From NCBI RefSeq assembly GCF_003722335.1, contig NZ_CP026100.1, positions 4,810,001-4,874,000 of the forward strand: DNA of 64,000 nucleotides, read 5' to 3'. Below the pieces are notes generated by a model. It was not told the DNA's origin and searched no databases. It was given only the letters and a program-made list of their open reading frames with translations. The position numbers and the translations under genes were made by a program. Every line of letters starts with the position of its first letter. Position 1 is the stretch's first letter. This document shows positions 8,778-18,140 of the stretch, piece after piece. The stretch comes from Caulobacter flavus (GTDB taxonomy: Bacteria > Pseudomonadota > Alphaproteobacteria > Caulobacterales > Caulobacteraceae).

Positions 8778-11701
8778 GCGCCCTCCTCCGCTTCGGCAGG
8801 GTCGGCGTCGTCCTTGGCGCGACGCAGCGACTGGTGGGCCAGGGCGACCAGCATCAGCACCGTGGCCCCCACCACCAGCAGCACGACGCCCAGGTCGAAG
8901 ATCACGGCGCTGGCCAGCGGCACGCGGCCCAGCAGCGGCAGCTGGACGTACTGGAAGGCCGAGGTCAGGAACGGGCGGTTGAAGCCGATCGCCACGAGGC
9001 CGCAGCCCGCCGCGATCGTGAGGCCCCAGCCGATCCACAGGATGGGCCGCAGCAGCAGCCGCTCCTCCACCCAGCGCGCGCCGTTGGCCATGTACTGCAG
9101 CAGCACGGCGATCGACAGCGCCACCCCCGCCGCGAAGCCGCCGCCTGGCAGGTCGTGCCCGCGCAGGAAGAGGTGCACCGCCAGCACGATGACGAAGGGG
9201 AACATCCAGCGCATGACGACGCGCGGGATCAGCATGGTGTCGCGCAGGGCGTCGCCCGCCTTGCGGCCTTCGGCGACCGGACCGGCGCGCTCGCGGGCTT
9301 GCTTCTGGTTGGGCGCCGGCAGGCTGTCGCTGGCCGGCCGGAAGCGGCGCAACAGGGCCAGGACCGTCAGGCCGACGATGCCCAGCACCGTGATCTCGCC
9401 GAAGGTATCGAAGGCGCGGAAGTCGACCAGGATGACGTTGACGACGTTGCGCCCGCCGCCCTCGCTGTAGGCCCGCTCGACGAAGAAGCGCGATATGCCC
9501 TCGACCATCGGCCGGGTCATCACGGCGTAGGAAACCAGCGCCAGGGCCAGGCCGACCACGGCGGCGATGACGAGGTCCACCCGCCGACGACGACGCGAGC
9601 GGACCAGCTCGGCCCGCGAGGCCTGAATGTCCTCGCGCCGCTTGGGCAGCCAGCGCAGGCCCAGGAGCAGCAGCACCGTGGTGACCACCTCGACCAGCAG
9701 CTGGGTCAGGGCCAGGTCAGGCGCCGACAGCCAGACGAAGGTGATGCAGCTGACCAGGCCCGCCCCGCCCATCAGCACCACCGCCGCCAGGCGGTGATAC
9801 TTGGCCTGCCAGGCGGCCGCGACGGCGCAGCCGCCGCCGGTCAGCCAGAGGACGGCGAAGACGAACTCGGCCGCGCCCGGCGCCGACCACGACGGCCGGA
9901 TCGCCACGCCGCCGGCGAAGGCCGCCGCCGCGCCGGCCGCCAGCGCGGCCAGGACCACCAGGCGCAGCTGCGGCTGCATCCGCTCGGTTCCCAGGCGGCT
10001 CTCGACCCAGCGCGCGCCCTTGACGATGCCCGTCATGGCCTTCTCGAACAGGTAGCCGCCGTTGAGACGCCTGAGCCCCCAGGGGCCGCCGCGCGGATTG
10101 GTGTTCAGGCGGCGGCCGAAGATCGCGTAGGCCAGCACGCCGCCGGCCAGGGCCAGCACGCTGAGCAGCAGCGGCAGGTTGAAGCCGTGCCACAGCGCCA
10201 GGCTGTAGTAAGGCAGGTCGTCGAAACCCAGCACGGCGACGGCCGCGCTGCGCAGGAACGGCCCGACGGTCAGGGCCGGCAGCACGCCCACCAGCAGGCA
10301 GAGGGCGACCAGGATCTCGACCGGGCGGCGCATCCAGGCCGGCGGCTCGTGCGGGACCTTGTCCAGCGCCGTCGGCGGCGGACCAAAGAAGGTCGCCAGG
10401 ATGAAGCGCAGCGAATAGAGCACGCCAAAGCCGCTCGCCAGGGTGGCCAACACCGGCAGGGCGCTGTTGAGCATATGGCCGTCGCTGCCGGCGACGACCT
10501 CGGCCAGGAACATCTCCTTGGACAGGAAGCCGTTCAGCAGCGGCACGCCCGCCATGGCGGCGGCCGCGACGATGGCCAGCGTGCCGGTGATCGGCATGAA
10601 CCTGTAGAGGCCGCTCAGCTTGCGCATGTCGCGCGTGCCGGCCTCGTGGTCGATGATGCCGGCGGCCATGAACAGCGACGCCTTGAAGGTGGCGTGGTTG
10701 ACCGTGTGGAAGATCGCCGCGATCGCCCCCAGCGGCGAGCCCAACCCCAGCAGCAGCACGATCAGGCCCAGGTGGCTGATGGTGGAATAGGCCAGCAGGC
10801 CCTTCAGGTCGTGCTGGAAGATGGCGCACCAGGTGCCGATCAGCAGCGTGGCCACGCCCGCGCCCGCGACGACGAAGTACCACAGCTCGGTCTGGCCGAA
10901 GATCGGCCACATGCGCAGCAGCAGGAAGATCCCGGCCTTCACCATCGTCGCCGAATGCAGATAGGCGCTGACCGGCGTCGGCGCGGCCATGGCGCGCGGC
11001 AGCCAGAAATGGAACGGGAACTGGGCGCTCTTGGTCAGGGCCCCCATCAGCACCAGCCCCAGCGCCGGGACGGACCTGGGGTCGGCGAGGATCACGCTCT
11101 TGGCGGCCAGCACGTCGTCGAGGTCGTAGCTGCCGGCGATCGAGCCGATCAGGATCATGCCGACCAGCAGGCACAGCCCGCCCAGCGCCGTGACCGTCAG
11201 GGCCATGCGCGCGCCTTCACGCGCCGACGGGTTCTGGTGCCAGTAGCCGATCAGCAGGAACGAGAAGAGGCTGGTCAGCTCCCAGAAGACCGCCAGCTGG
11301 ATCAGGTTGCCCGACAGCACCACGCCCTGCATCGCGCCCATGAAGGCCAGCAGGAACGAAAAGAACCGGGGCACCGGATCCTTGGGCGACATGTAGTAGC
11401 GGGCGTAGAGCACGACCAGGGCGCCGATCCCCAGGATCAGGGCCGCGAAGATCCACGACAGGCCGTCCAGCCGCAGGATCAGGCTGACGCCCAGCGACGG
11501 CAGCCAGGGAATCGCCAACCGCAGCACTTCCCCGTCGGCGAACATCGGCCACAGCGCCGCCAGGCTGACCAGGCAGACCAGCGACACCAGCCACGACAGG
11601 ATCGCCGCCGCCGTTCGCGCATGGCGCGGCAGGCCGGCCGCCACGGCCGCGCCCAGGAACGGCGCCGCCAGGATCACGAGAAGGAGCAGGTTGGAAGACA
11701 A
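8774..11701 (-). CDS. mrpAB: Fused Mrp-type antiporter subunits A and B
   Basis: A 975-residue inner-membrane protein. Residues 1 to about 800 form MrpA: a NuoL-like core including LAVFWELTSLFSFLLIGYWH, KSAQFPFHFWLPRAMAAPTPVSAYLHSATMV-type helices, and the MrpA C-terminal part. From about residue 820 onward (LIPRVVMRWMFPFVIVLAVH, then LRGHDLPGGGFAAGV) the protein is an MnhB domain that is a separate gene in many bacteria. Such A-B fusions are known in alphaproteobacterial Pha/Mrp systems. The start is a TTG at 11701 with an AGGAGG about 13 nt upstream, a long spacing, so a nearby alternative start is possible. It is the first gene of a six-gene operon for Na+ or K+ extrusion and pH homeostasis. 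Confidence 0.93.
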   Translation of the reverse strand: MSSNLLLLVILAAPFLGAAVAAGLPRHARTAAAILSWLVSLVCLVSLAALWPMFADGEVLRLAIPWLPSLGVSLILRLDGLSWIFAALILGIGALVVLYARYYMSPKDPVPRFFSFLLAFMGAMQGVVLSGNLIQLAVFWELTSLFSFLLIGYWHQNPSAREGARMALTVTALGGLCLLVGMILIGSIAGSYDLDDVLAAKSVILADPRSVPALGLVLMGALTKSAQFPFHFWLPRAMAAPTPVSAYLHSATMVKAGIFLLLRMWPIFGQTELWYFVVAGAGVATLLIGTWCAIFQHDLKGLLAYSTISHLGLIVLLLGLGSPLGAIAAIFHTVNHATFKASLFMAAGIIDHEAGTRDMRKLSGLYRFMPITGTLAIVAAAAMAGVPLLNGFLSKEMFLAEVVAGSDGHMLNSALPVLATLASGFGVLYSLRFILATFFGPPPTALDKVPHEPPAWMRRPVEILVALCLLVGVLPALTVGPFLRSAAVAVLGFDDLPYYSLALWHGFNLPLLLSVLALAGGVLAYAIFGRRLNTNPRGGPWGLRRLNGGYLFEKAMTGIVKGARWVESRLGTERMQPQLRLVVLAALAAGAAAAFAGGVAIRPSWSAPGAAEFVFAVLWLTGGGCAVAAAWQAKYHRLAAVVLMGGAGLVSCITFVWLSAPDLALTQLLVEVVTTVLLLLGLRWLPKRREDIQASRAELVRSRRRRRVDLVIAAVVGLALALVSYAVMTRPMVEGISRFFVERAYSEGGGRNVVNVILVDFRAFDTFGEITVLGIVGLTVLALLRRFRPASDSLPAPNQKQARERAGPVAEGRKAGDALRDTMLIPRVVMRWMFPFVIVLAVHLFLRGHDLPGGGFAAGVALSIAVLLQYMANGARWVEERLLLRPILWIGWGLTIAAGCGLVAIGFNRPFLTSAFQYVQLPLLGRVPLASAVIFDLGVVLLVVGATVLMLVALAHQSLRRAKDDADPAEAEEGA

Positions 11702-11889
11702 AACGCTTGGGGGCCTCCTGCCACGGAACGGGTCTAGCCGGGGTCCGACGCCTCAGGGGCCTCGAGGACCACCATAGGAAGACCGTTCCCATGCGTCAAA
11801 GCGACGGTTCCCGAAGTCACGCTTCGTCACACATGCCGACGTTATTGATAGCAGGCGGCACGGCGCTCGGCCTGGCGATCCGCTGCGCC

Positions 11890-11923
11890 AAAAAAGAAGG
11901 GCGCCGTCGTCGACGGCGCCCTT
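11890..11923 (-). terminator. Strong intrinsic terminator of the TBDR gene starting at 14857
   Basis: A perfect 13-bp inverted repeat (11897-11909 with 11911-11923, arm AAGGGCGCCGTCG) is followed on the minus strand by TTCTTTTTT. It lies about 25 nt beyond the receptor stop codon and points in the receptor's direction. The rest of 11702-11947 holds the promoter region of the Mrp operon, with no further gene visible. Confidence 0.9.
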
Positions 11924-11947
11924 GAGGCGGGACCGATGTGACGGCGA

Positions 11948-14857
11948 TCAACCGCCGAACTTGTAGCGAAGGCTCAGGCCGTAGACCCGGCCGTTCATGA
12001 AGTACTGGCGCAGGATGTCGGTGTCGTAGCCGCCGCCCGGCTCGCCCACGTAGCGGATCGGCGCCTTGTTGGTCAGGTTCGAGGCCGTCAGCGACAGGGT
12101 CAGGTCGTCGCGCAGGTTGAGGTTCACCGAAGCGTCGAGCAGGCCGTAACCCTTCAGGTAGCGGCCGTCGATCGGGTTGGGTGAGATCCCGAACAGGACG
12201 TAGTCGGAGCGGTAGGTGTAGACGAGACGCGCCGAGACCTTCTTGTTCTCGTAGAGGCCGGCCAGGCTCCAGTTCCGGTCGGACTGGAACGGCTGGCGCA
12301 CCTTGACGACCTGGCCGTTGATCAGGACCGGCAGCTCGGTCTTGACCCAGGTGTACGAGCCCTGGACGCCGAAGTCGTGCAGCGCCTGCGGTAGGAAGTC
12401 GTAGTCGAAGAAGGTCTGGGCGGCCAGTTCGACGCCCTTGGCGAAGCCTGGATCGGCGTTCTGGGTCTGGGTGATGCGGAACTGGCCGGTCGGGCAGTTG
12501 TTGGGCGTCACGCCGCTGTAGGGCTGCGAAGTCGGCACCGTCTGGCAGCTCTCGACCCCGATCGGGAAGCCGTCGACCTTCTTGTAGAAGGCCGCGGCCG
12601 AGACGTAGCTGGTCGCGCCGAAATACTTCTCCAGCGACAGGTCGTAGCTGTAGGCCCGCAGCGGCTTCAGGTCGGCGTTGCCCTGGCTGCCCGTGCCGCT
12701 GGTCAGGTTGACGGCCACGGTCGGGTTGATGTCGCCGACACTGGGCCGGGTCATGCCCTTGCCGAAGCCGAAGCGCAGCAGGAGATCGTCCTGGATGTAG
12801 CCGGTGACGTTTAGGGTCGGCAGGACGTCGGTGTAGCTGTTGCTCTGGCTGTTGGGCACGATGACGGCGGCGCCGCCGCTGGTGTCGGTGACCCGCGCCT
12901 CGGCGTCGAGATTGGTGCGCACCACCCGCACGCCGGCGTTGCCGCGGATGCGGTCGCTCAGGAAGGCGAAGTCGACCACGCCGTAGCCGGCCAGGGTCTC
13001 TTCCACCGCCTTGCGGCGAGACAGCAGGACCTCCGGCAGGGAATCCTCGGCCGGGATGCCCGCCAGGGCGAAGCGGTTGCGGACGTTGTCGCCCAGCAGG
13101 GCGTCGGGCGAGAAGGTCAGGAAGCCGCCCGAATAGCCGGCCTCGCCGTCGAACCAGTTGGCATGCGAACCGGCGACGAGATCCTGCACGCTCGAGGCCA
13201 GGATGCCGTTCGACTGGCTGGCCGTCAGCGCCAGGCCGTCCGTGGTCAGGTTCTTGCCGCTGAAGGAGTAGTTGTAGAACTTCGACTTCTTTCGGTAGTA
13301 GCGCGTCCCGAATTTCACCGACTTGATGAAGCCGTCGTGGATCCGCAGCTTGCCGTCGAACTGGGCGGCCAGGCCGGCGTCGTCATAGACGTTGTTGGTG
13401 CCATTGGCGTAGTTGGCCAGCACCCAGTTGGCGGGGTTGGCCAGGTCCGGACCGCTGATCGACAGCGATTGCGGCGTTCCGATCGACCGGGTCACGTTCC
13501 AGCCGAGGCCCGCGCGCGGGACCATGGTCACCGAACGGTTGTCCTGGTGCTGGTCGGCCTTCACGTAGGAGAGGTCGCCCTTCAGGTCGAGGTCGTCGGT
13601 CGGCGACCACTTGGCGCCCCCGGCCAGGATCCAGGTCTTGTAGATGCGATGCTCGTCGCCGCCGATCGACGAGAAGCTGGAGCCCAGGAACGTGCCGCTT
13701 GCAAAGCGCTGCCCTGCCAGCACCGCGTCCTCGCCGCCGTTGGTGTTGCGGTTGGCCAGCCCTTCGGTGGTGCTGAACGGCGTGGTCGCAAGGCCCTGGA
13801 CGTAGCGGCTGTCGGCGCCGTTCAGGAAGCGATAGCCCTGGTGGTAGAGGTAGGAGTTGTAGTTGCCGTCGACATAGACCTCGAGGCCCGGACGGACCTT
13901 CCACTGGAAGGCGCCGGCGAAGCCCTTGCGGGTGCGCTGGATGTCTTCCTCGTTCACGTTGATCTGCACGCCGGCCATGTTGACTAGGCCCGCGCGATCG
14001 GCGGCGCTCAGGGCCAGCGGATTGGCCACGTCGGCCAGGAAGGCGACGTCGCTACGGCCGGCATAGGCCTGGTTGTAGGCGCTGTTGCCGACGTACTCAG
14101 CGCTGTCGGCCCGCACCACGCGGCGCAGGTTGGTTCCACCTGGACCAGGCGCGTTGTCCGAGCGGTTCCAGCTCTTCTGGTAGTTGGCGCCCAGCAGCAG
14201 GCCCATCTCGCCGTCGCCCACGTCCCACTTGTGCGAGACCAGGCCGAAGTACTCCGGCTGCGCCTGCTTGACCATGTCGTTGTAGCGGCCGGAGATCGCG
14301 ACGCTGCCCGACAGCTTCGGCAGGTCCAGCGGCCGACGGGTCTTGATGTCCACCAGGCCGCCGATGCCGCCCTCGATGTGCTCGGCCGAGGGGTTCTTGT
14401 AGACGTCCAGGCCCGCGATCATGCCGGGGATGGCGGCCTCGATGTTGAATTCGCTGCCGCCGGCGGTGAAGTACGAGCGACCGTCGACCTGCGAGGCGGT
14501 CTGGCCCGAGAGGCCGCGGATCGTCAGCCCCGAGCCCGCGCCCACCGGCGAGGCGCCCTCCCCGCCGTAGCGATAGCCCTGCACGCCCGGAATGCGGGTA
14601 AGCGTCTCGGCGACGTTGGGATCGGGCAGCTTGCCGATGTCCTCGGCGCGGATGGAGTCGACGACCTCCATGGTGTTCTTCTTGACCTGCACGGCCGACT
14701 GCAGGCTCTGGCGGATGCCCGTGACGACCACCTCCTCGACGGCCTCTTCCGCGCCCGGCGCCGGAGCGGTCTGGGCGTGCGCGGCGGCGTGCGCGCCGAG
14801 CGCGACGGCCAGCGTCGATGCGGTCAGGAACAGACGCGATTGAAACGCGGACTTCAT
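11948..14857 (-). CDS. TonB-dependent receptor of the polysaccharide locus
   Basis: A 969-residue outer-membrane receptor with signal peptide (cleavage after AAAHAQ, about residue 29) and no STN domain. The plug starts EEVVVTGIRQSLQSAVQVKKNT and continues VVDSIRAEDIGKLPDPNVAETLTRIPGV, the signature of the Caulobacter/Xanthomonas carbohydrate-type TBDRs. The barrel ends GLSLRYKFGG. A good ribosome site (AGGAGGGGAAGCCA) precedes the ATG. A TGTTATCGATATCA operator lies about 165 nt upstream (15020-15033), placing it in the same regulon as the neighbouring glycan-degrading genes. It probably imports an acidic oligosaccharide across the outer membrane. Confidence 0.93.
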   Translation of the reverse strand: MKSAFQSRLFLTASTLAVALGAHAAAHAQTAPAPGAEEAVEEVVVTGIRQSLQSAVQVKKNTMEVVDSIRAEDIGKLPDPNVAETLTRIPGVQGYRYGGEGASPVGAGSGLTIRGLSGQTASQVDGRSYFTAGGSEFNIEAAIPGMIAGLDVYKNPSAEHIEGGIGGLVDIKTRRPLDLPKLSGSVAISGRYNDMVKQAQPEYFGLVSHKWDVGDGEMGLLLGANYQKSWNRSDNAPGPGGTNLRRVVRADSAEYVGNSAYNQAYAGRSDVAFLADVANPLALSAADRAGLVNMAGVQINVNEEDIQRTRKGFAGAFQWKVRPGLEVYVDGNYNSYLYHQGYRFLNGADSRYVQGLATTPFSTTEGLANRNTNGGEDAVLAGQRFASGTFLGSSFSSIGGDEHRIYKTWILAGGAKWSPTDDLDLKGDLSYVKADQHQDNRSVTMVPRAGLGWNVTRSIGTPQSLSISGPDLANPANWVLANYANGTNNVYDDAGLAAQFDGKLRIHDGFIKSVKFGTRYYRKKSKFYNYSFSGKNLTTDGLALTASQSNGILASSVQDLVAGSHANWFDGEAGYSGGFLTFSPDALLGDNVRNRFALAGIPAEDSLPEVLLSRRKAVEETLAGYGVVDFAFLSDRIRGNAGVRVVRTNLDAEARVTDTSGGAAVIVPNSQSNSYTDVLPTLNVTGYIQDDLLLRFGFGKGMTRPSVGDINPTVAVNLTSGTGSQGNADLKPLRAYSYDLSLEKYFGATSYVSAAAFYKKVDGFPIGVESCQTVPTSQPYSGVTPNNCPTGQFRITQTQNADPGFAKGVELAAQTFFDYDFLPQALHDFGVQGSYTWVKTELPVLINGQVVKVRQPFQSDRNWSLAGLYENKKVSARLVYTYRSDYVLFGISPNPIDGRYLKGYGLLDASVNLNLRDDLTLSLTASNLTNKAPIRYVGEPGGGYDTDILRQYFMNGRVYGLSLRYKFGG

Positions 14858-15019
14858 TGGCTTCCCCTCCTGCGAGGCGCGCGCCCGATAAGCCGGCGCG
14901 GCCCGTCAGTTCCCGCGCGAAGCGGGCTTTCCCTGTTGGCTCGGACGCTTGGCGCGTCCTGTTTCACTCCCGGGCCGGGGCGGTCGCCTGAGCGGCGATC
15001 TTCTCCGACCACATAATCT

Positions 15020-15033
15020 TGTTATCGATATCA
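15020..15033. promoter_or_regulatory. LacI-type operator (locus palindrome), copy 1
   Basis: TGTTATCGATATCA, one mismatch from the perfect palindrome TGATATCGATATCA, upstream of the minus-strand TBDR gene starting at 14857. A minus-strand TTGTCA lies a short distance upstream as a possible -35. A separate small inverted repeat, CTGACAA-6-TTGTCAG, occupies 15041-15060 between this site and the lyase stop codon. Confidence 0.75.
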
Positions 15034-15080
15034 TAGATCGCTGACAAGAGCTTTTGTCAGACAAATGCGATGATTGTGTA

Positions 15081-17393
15081 TCAGCGCCGCGGCGTCGACC
15101 GGCGCGCCAGCGCCACGTCGTCCTGGCAGGCCTTGGCGGCGCCGTCGACCTTGATCGAGCGCGCGCCCTCGCAGGCCAGGCGGACGGCATAGGTCGGCTG
15201 GCCCTGGATGCTGGCCTCCACGCCCTGCCCCGTCCTGTTCTTGACCACGAAGGCCTTGGACAGGCTGTCGAGCTCCACCCGTCCGTCGCGGCGCAGATAG
15301 CTGCCGTCGGCGACGAACCACCGCCTGGGGCTGGCCGCGCTGCCGCCTTCCGGATAGGTCAGCGCCAGGATGTAGGCGTCGGTCCGCCACCCTCCGAGAT
15401 CGGCGTTGGCGTTGCGGTGGCGGATACGACCGTCGGCCAGCAGGTTGAAATAGACCTCGGTGACCTCGCCCTTCTGGGTGAGCCGAACCATCAGCCAGTC
15501 CTTGGTCTCGACCTTCTCGATCCCGGGCGCAGGACCTGGGCCGTTTGGCGTCAGGGCGACCACGAACTTGGCGCGGTCGGTCACGCCCGGCGCCTGCAGG
15601 CGCAGATAGGGCTGGGCCTCGTCGGGCGCGTGGTCCTTCAGGCCCCTGCCCTCGGCCATGCGCATCAGCTCGGGATAGTCGGTGAACAGGCCCGCGTCCG
15701 GCAGGGTCTGCGGGAACAGCGGCCGCACGGCGACCTCGGCCTCGCCGTTCCTGACGGTGATCACCTGCCCCTGGCGCTTGGCCTCGCCCTCGTAGTGCAT
15801 CAGCCACTCGAACTGGCCGGGCTTCCAGCCCTTCAGGTCGTCGATGACCAGGATGGTGTCGCCGATCCACATGAAGCTGCGGTACTTGCGCTCGAAGGTC
15901 GCCGCGTTGGGACCCGTGGCGTCGGCCCAGACGAACCGCAGGTCGCCGGCGTCGACCAGGTGATCCACGCGCCCCACGAAGTGCGAGCCGTTGTAGGTGT
16001 TGCTCTCGGGCTCGGCCTTGCCGTCCAGGGTGACGACGTTGTGGGCCACGCTCTGGCGGTAGTAGCCGTCGTATTCGGGCCGGGCGTAGCTGCTGTTGCC
16101 GGAGTCGATCAGCAGCTGCCTGCCCTTGTGCCAGAGGATGAAGCTTCCGGCGTCGGCGTGGTTGTGGTTCCAGGTGAAGCCCGAGCGCAGCGCCAGGAAG
16201 GTGGCGTCCGGCGCCCAGGACGAGCGCATCGTGGCCGCGCCGAGATCGCCGTCGATCCAGCTGGTGGGCAGGCCAGGCCCCTTGCCCGTAGAGGCGCGGG
16301 CCTTGGCCGAGGGCCACTGGACCATGTTCTCGGGCTCGGCGAACACGTCCTGCTTGGGGTCGGCGCGCACCGTGTCCAGGTACCACAGATAGCGCGACTG
16401 CTGGTCGCCCGTGGCCCACAGGTTGGCGATCGCGCTGGCCCCGCTGGAGGTCGGATTGCCGTCGCCGAAGTTCGTCGACAGGAAACCGCCGCTGGTGGGG
16501 TAGAGGTTCTGGATGAAGTAGTCGCCCAGGCCGGCCAGTCGCGGCGTCGCCGCCGGTGGTTCCTTGAAGGCGTCCAGCCAGGCGCGCTTGAAGCGCAGAT
16601 AGCCCTCGGCGGCGAAGTCGGCGTAGTTGATGCTCTCGACGAAGGCCCCGTTGGATGCAAAGTGGGCCGGCTTGGTCTCGATGGCGCTGCCGTCGTAGTT
16701 GGCCCATTCCTCGGCTGCCTCGTCGATGCGACGGATCCAGGCGTCGGCCTGAGGCTCCTCGGACTTGATGGCGATCGCCGCGACGCCGGCGCCGAACACG
16801 ATATGGCTGAACCAGTTGTGGCCCATGGTGTCGAGGCTGTGGATGCGCTCCTTGCCGTCGATCCAGTCGTTCAGGGTCGGACGGATCGCCCCCTTGACCA
16901 GCGCCTTGGCCAGGCGGTCCCGCTCGGCGGGCGTCAGGGCGTCGTGGATGGCGTCGAAGGTCAGGCCGAAGACGTAGGCGCTGGTCCCCATGCCGAGGTC
17001 GGAATTCCACACCGGCGAGCGGGCCAGCAGCGGCTTGTCGGTGACCCAGTTGGCGCGGCCCGCATAGACGTCGAGCAGGGCCTTGGCGCGGTCGGCGTAC
17101 CTGCGCTCGCCGGTCATGCGGTAGGTCAGCGACAGGCCCATCAGCGCCGCGTTCAGCTCGCGGTCGTTGGCCGGCTTGCGGGTCAGGGCCGCGTCGGCGT
17201 CGGTGCGGGCCTTGGTCCAGGCAGCCCTGGCGTCCGGATCCTCGGCCACGCGAGCCTTGAACCGCGAGACGTGGGCGTCGCTGAAGGTCAGGTACGGGTG
17301 TCCCGACTTCAGGGTCTGGGCCTGCGCGCCGCCGGCCAGGAGACAGGCCGCCAGGGCCAGGCCGGACAACGTCCGCTTCACTCCACTCGTCAC
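15081..17393 (-). CDS. Secreted heparinase II/III-family polysaccharide lyase
   Basis: A 770-residue periplasmic or secreted lyase. The signal peptide contains VKRTLSGLALAACLLAGGAQA. An (alpha/alpha) toroid occupies roughly residues 60-380. The heparinase II/III beta-sandwich follows, with the family hallmark NHNHADAGSFILWHKGRQLL, then IDSGNSSY and VAHNVVTLDG, which carry the expected catalytic or structural histidines and tyrosines. These enzymes cleave uronic-acid-containing glycans by beta-elimination and leave a 4,5-unsaturated uronate, the substrate of the GH88 enzyme encoded at 27093. The GTG at 17393 is chosen because GGGGAG lies 6 nt upstream; the frame stays open through the operator at 17430, but translation from there is unlikely. 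The exact PL family and substrate are not determined. Confidence 0.88.
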   Translation of the reverse strand: MTSGVKRTLSGLALAACLLAGGAQAQTLKSGHPYLTFSDAHVSRFKARVAEDPDARAAWTKARTDADAALTRKPANDRELNAALMGLSLTYRMTGERRYADRAKALLDVYAGRANWVTDKPLLARSPVWNSDLGMGTSAYVFGLTFDAIHDALTPAERDRLAKALVKGAIRPTLNDWIDGKERIHSLDTMGHNWFSHIVFGAGVAAIAIKSEEPQADAWIRRIDEAAEEWANYDGSAIETKPAHFASNGAFVESINYADFAAEGYLRFKRAWLDAFKEPPAATPRLAGLGDYFIQNLYPTSGGFLSTNFGDGNPTSSGASAIANLWATGDQQSRYLWYLDTVRADPKQDVFAEPENMVQWPSAKARASTGKGPGLPTSWIDGDLGAATMRSSWAPDATFLALRSGFTWNHNHADAGSFILWHKGRQLLIDSGNSSYARPEYDGYYRQSVAHNVVTLDGKAEPESNTYNGSHFVGRVDHLVDAGDLRFVWADATGPNAATFERKYRSFMWIGDTILVIDDLKGWKPGQFEWLMHYEGEAKRQGQVITVRNGEAEVAVRPLFPQTLPDAGLFTDYPELMRMAEGRGLKDHAPDEAQPYLRLQAPGVTDRAKFVVALTPNGPGPAPGIEKVETKDWLMVRLTQKGEVTEVYFNLLADGRIRHRNANADLGGWRTDAYILALTYPEGGSAASPRRWFVADGSYLRRDGRVELDSLSKAFVVKNRTGQGVEASIQGQPTYAVRLACEGARSIKVDGAAKACQDDVALARRSTPRR

Positions 17394-17429
17394 GCGCTTC
17401 TCCCCGTACGCTCTTGCGGCTTCAGAATA

Positions 17430-17443
17430 TGATATCGATATCA
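17430..17443. promoter_or_regulatory. LacI-type operator, copy 2 (perfect palindrome)
   Basis: TGATATCGATATCA, a perfect 14-bp palindrome, 37 nt upstream of the GTG start of the heparinase-like lyase on the minus strand. The spacing suits an operator overlapping the promoter or transcription start. Confidence 0.8.
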
Positions 17444-17477
17444 GATTCAGGTGCAAGCGGCTCTCCGGCCGCCGCGA

Positions 17478-18140
17478 TCAGGCCAGGGCCAGATTGATCG
17501 CCATCGACCGCCGCACGCCCGGACTCCTGAACGGGTAGACGCAGTGCAGCATCCACGAGGGCCACAGGTAGAAGTCGCCCGCCACCGGCTTGACCGTGAA
17601 CAGGTTCTTGACCCCCACGGCGCTGCGGCTGTCGATGAACTGCAGGCAGCCGGCGGTGTTCTGGCGGGCCTTGTCGGCCGCGAACTCGGCCTCGTAGCCG
17701 GGCGGCGTACGCAGGAAACCGACGCTGGAATAGAGGCAGCCCTGGTGGAAATGGGCCGGGTTGTAGTCGCCGGCGACCATGTCGTTGATCCAGCCCTCCT
17801 TGATCTCGATGCGCAGCTTCTTCGCCTCGAGCTCCTCGGTGCGCTCGTAGTCGGAAAAGTGCATCAGGGCGTTCTCACACCGGTAGGTGTAGGTGCGGGC
17901 CACGTCGAACAGGAAGTCGGTCAGTTCGGCGGTCTCGCGGATCACGTCGGTGAAGCGGATCTCCGTGCTGACCGCGCCGGCCAAGTGGGCCGACCAGTCG
18001 CGGGCGGCGACCTCCACGTCGCTGGCGACGATCTCGTCGATGCGGACGTTGAGCCGCTCGACCACGCCCGGCGGCATGGTCGCCTTGATGATCGTCGGAC
18101 TGAAAGGCGCGACGAGGCGCAGGTCGTGATCGTGGCTCAT
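17478..18140 (-). CDS. Putative 2-oxoglutarate/Fe(II)-dependent oxygenase
   Basis: A 220-residue cytoplasmic-looking protein without a signal peptide. It resembles the putative 2OG-Fe(II) oxygenase family often found beside TBDRs in Caulobacter and Xanthomonas relatives. Visible features are GDYNPAHFHQGCLYSSVGFL (about residues 124-143, histidines in an HxH arrangement) and the C-terminal GDFYLWPSWMLHCVYPF...RRSMAINLAL (distal histidine and the arginine expected to bind 2-oxoglutarate). Its ATG overlaps the stop of the upstream gene by one base (TGATG), so the two are translationally coupled. The target is unknown; in this setting it might modify a protein or a sugar-derived metabolite, which is inference. 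Confidence 0.7.
   Translation of the reverse strand: MSHDHDLRLVAPFSPTIIKATMPPGVVERLNVRIDEIVASDVEVAARDWSAHLAGAVSTEIRFTDVIRETAELTDFLFDVARTYTYRCENALMHFSDYERTEELEAKKLRIEIKEGWINDMVAGDYNPAHFHQGCLYSSVGFLRTPPGYEAEFAADKARQNTAGCLQFIDSRSAVGVKNLFTVKPVAGDFYLWPSWMLHCVYPFRSPGVRRSMAINLALA

Noticed and set aside
8834..11737. A 967-codon plus-strand frame antisense to mrpAB
   Set aside because: The glutamine/histidine/arginine-rich composition is what results from reading the complementary strand of membrane-protein codons; the minus-strand gene is certain.
15041..15060. CTGACAA-6-TTGTCAG as terminator of the heparinase-like gene
   Set aside because: The stem is short and AT-rich with no T-tract; it may instead contribute a -35 sequence to the TBDR promoter, so it was not listed as a terminator.
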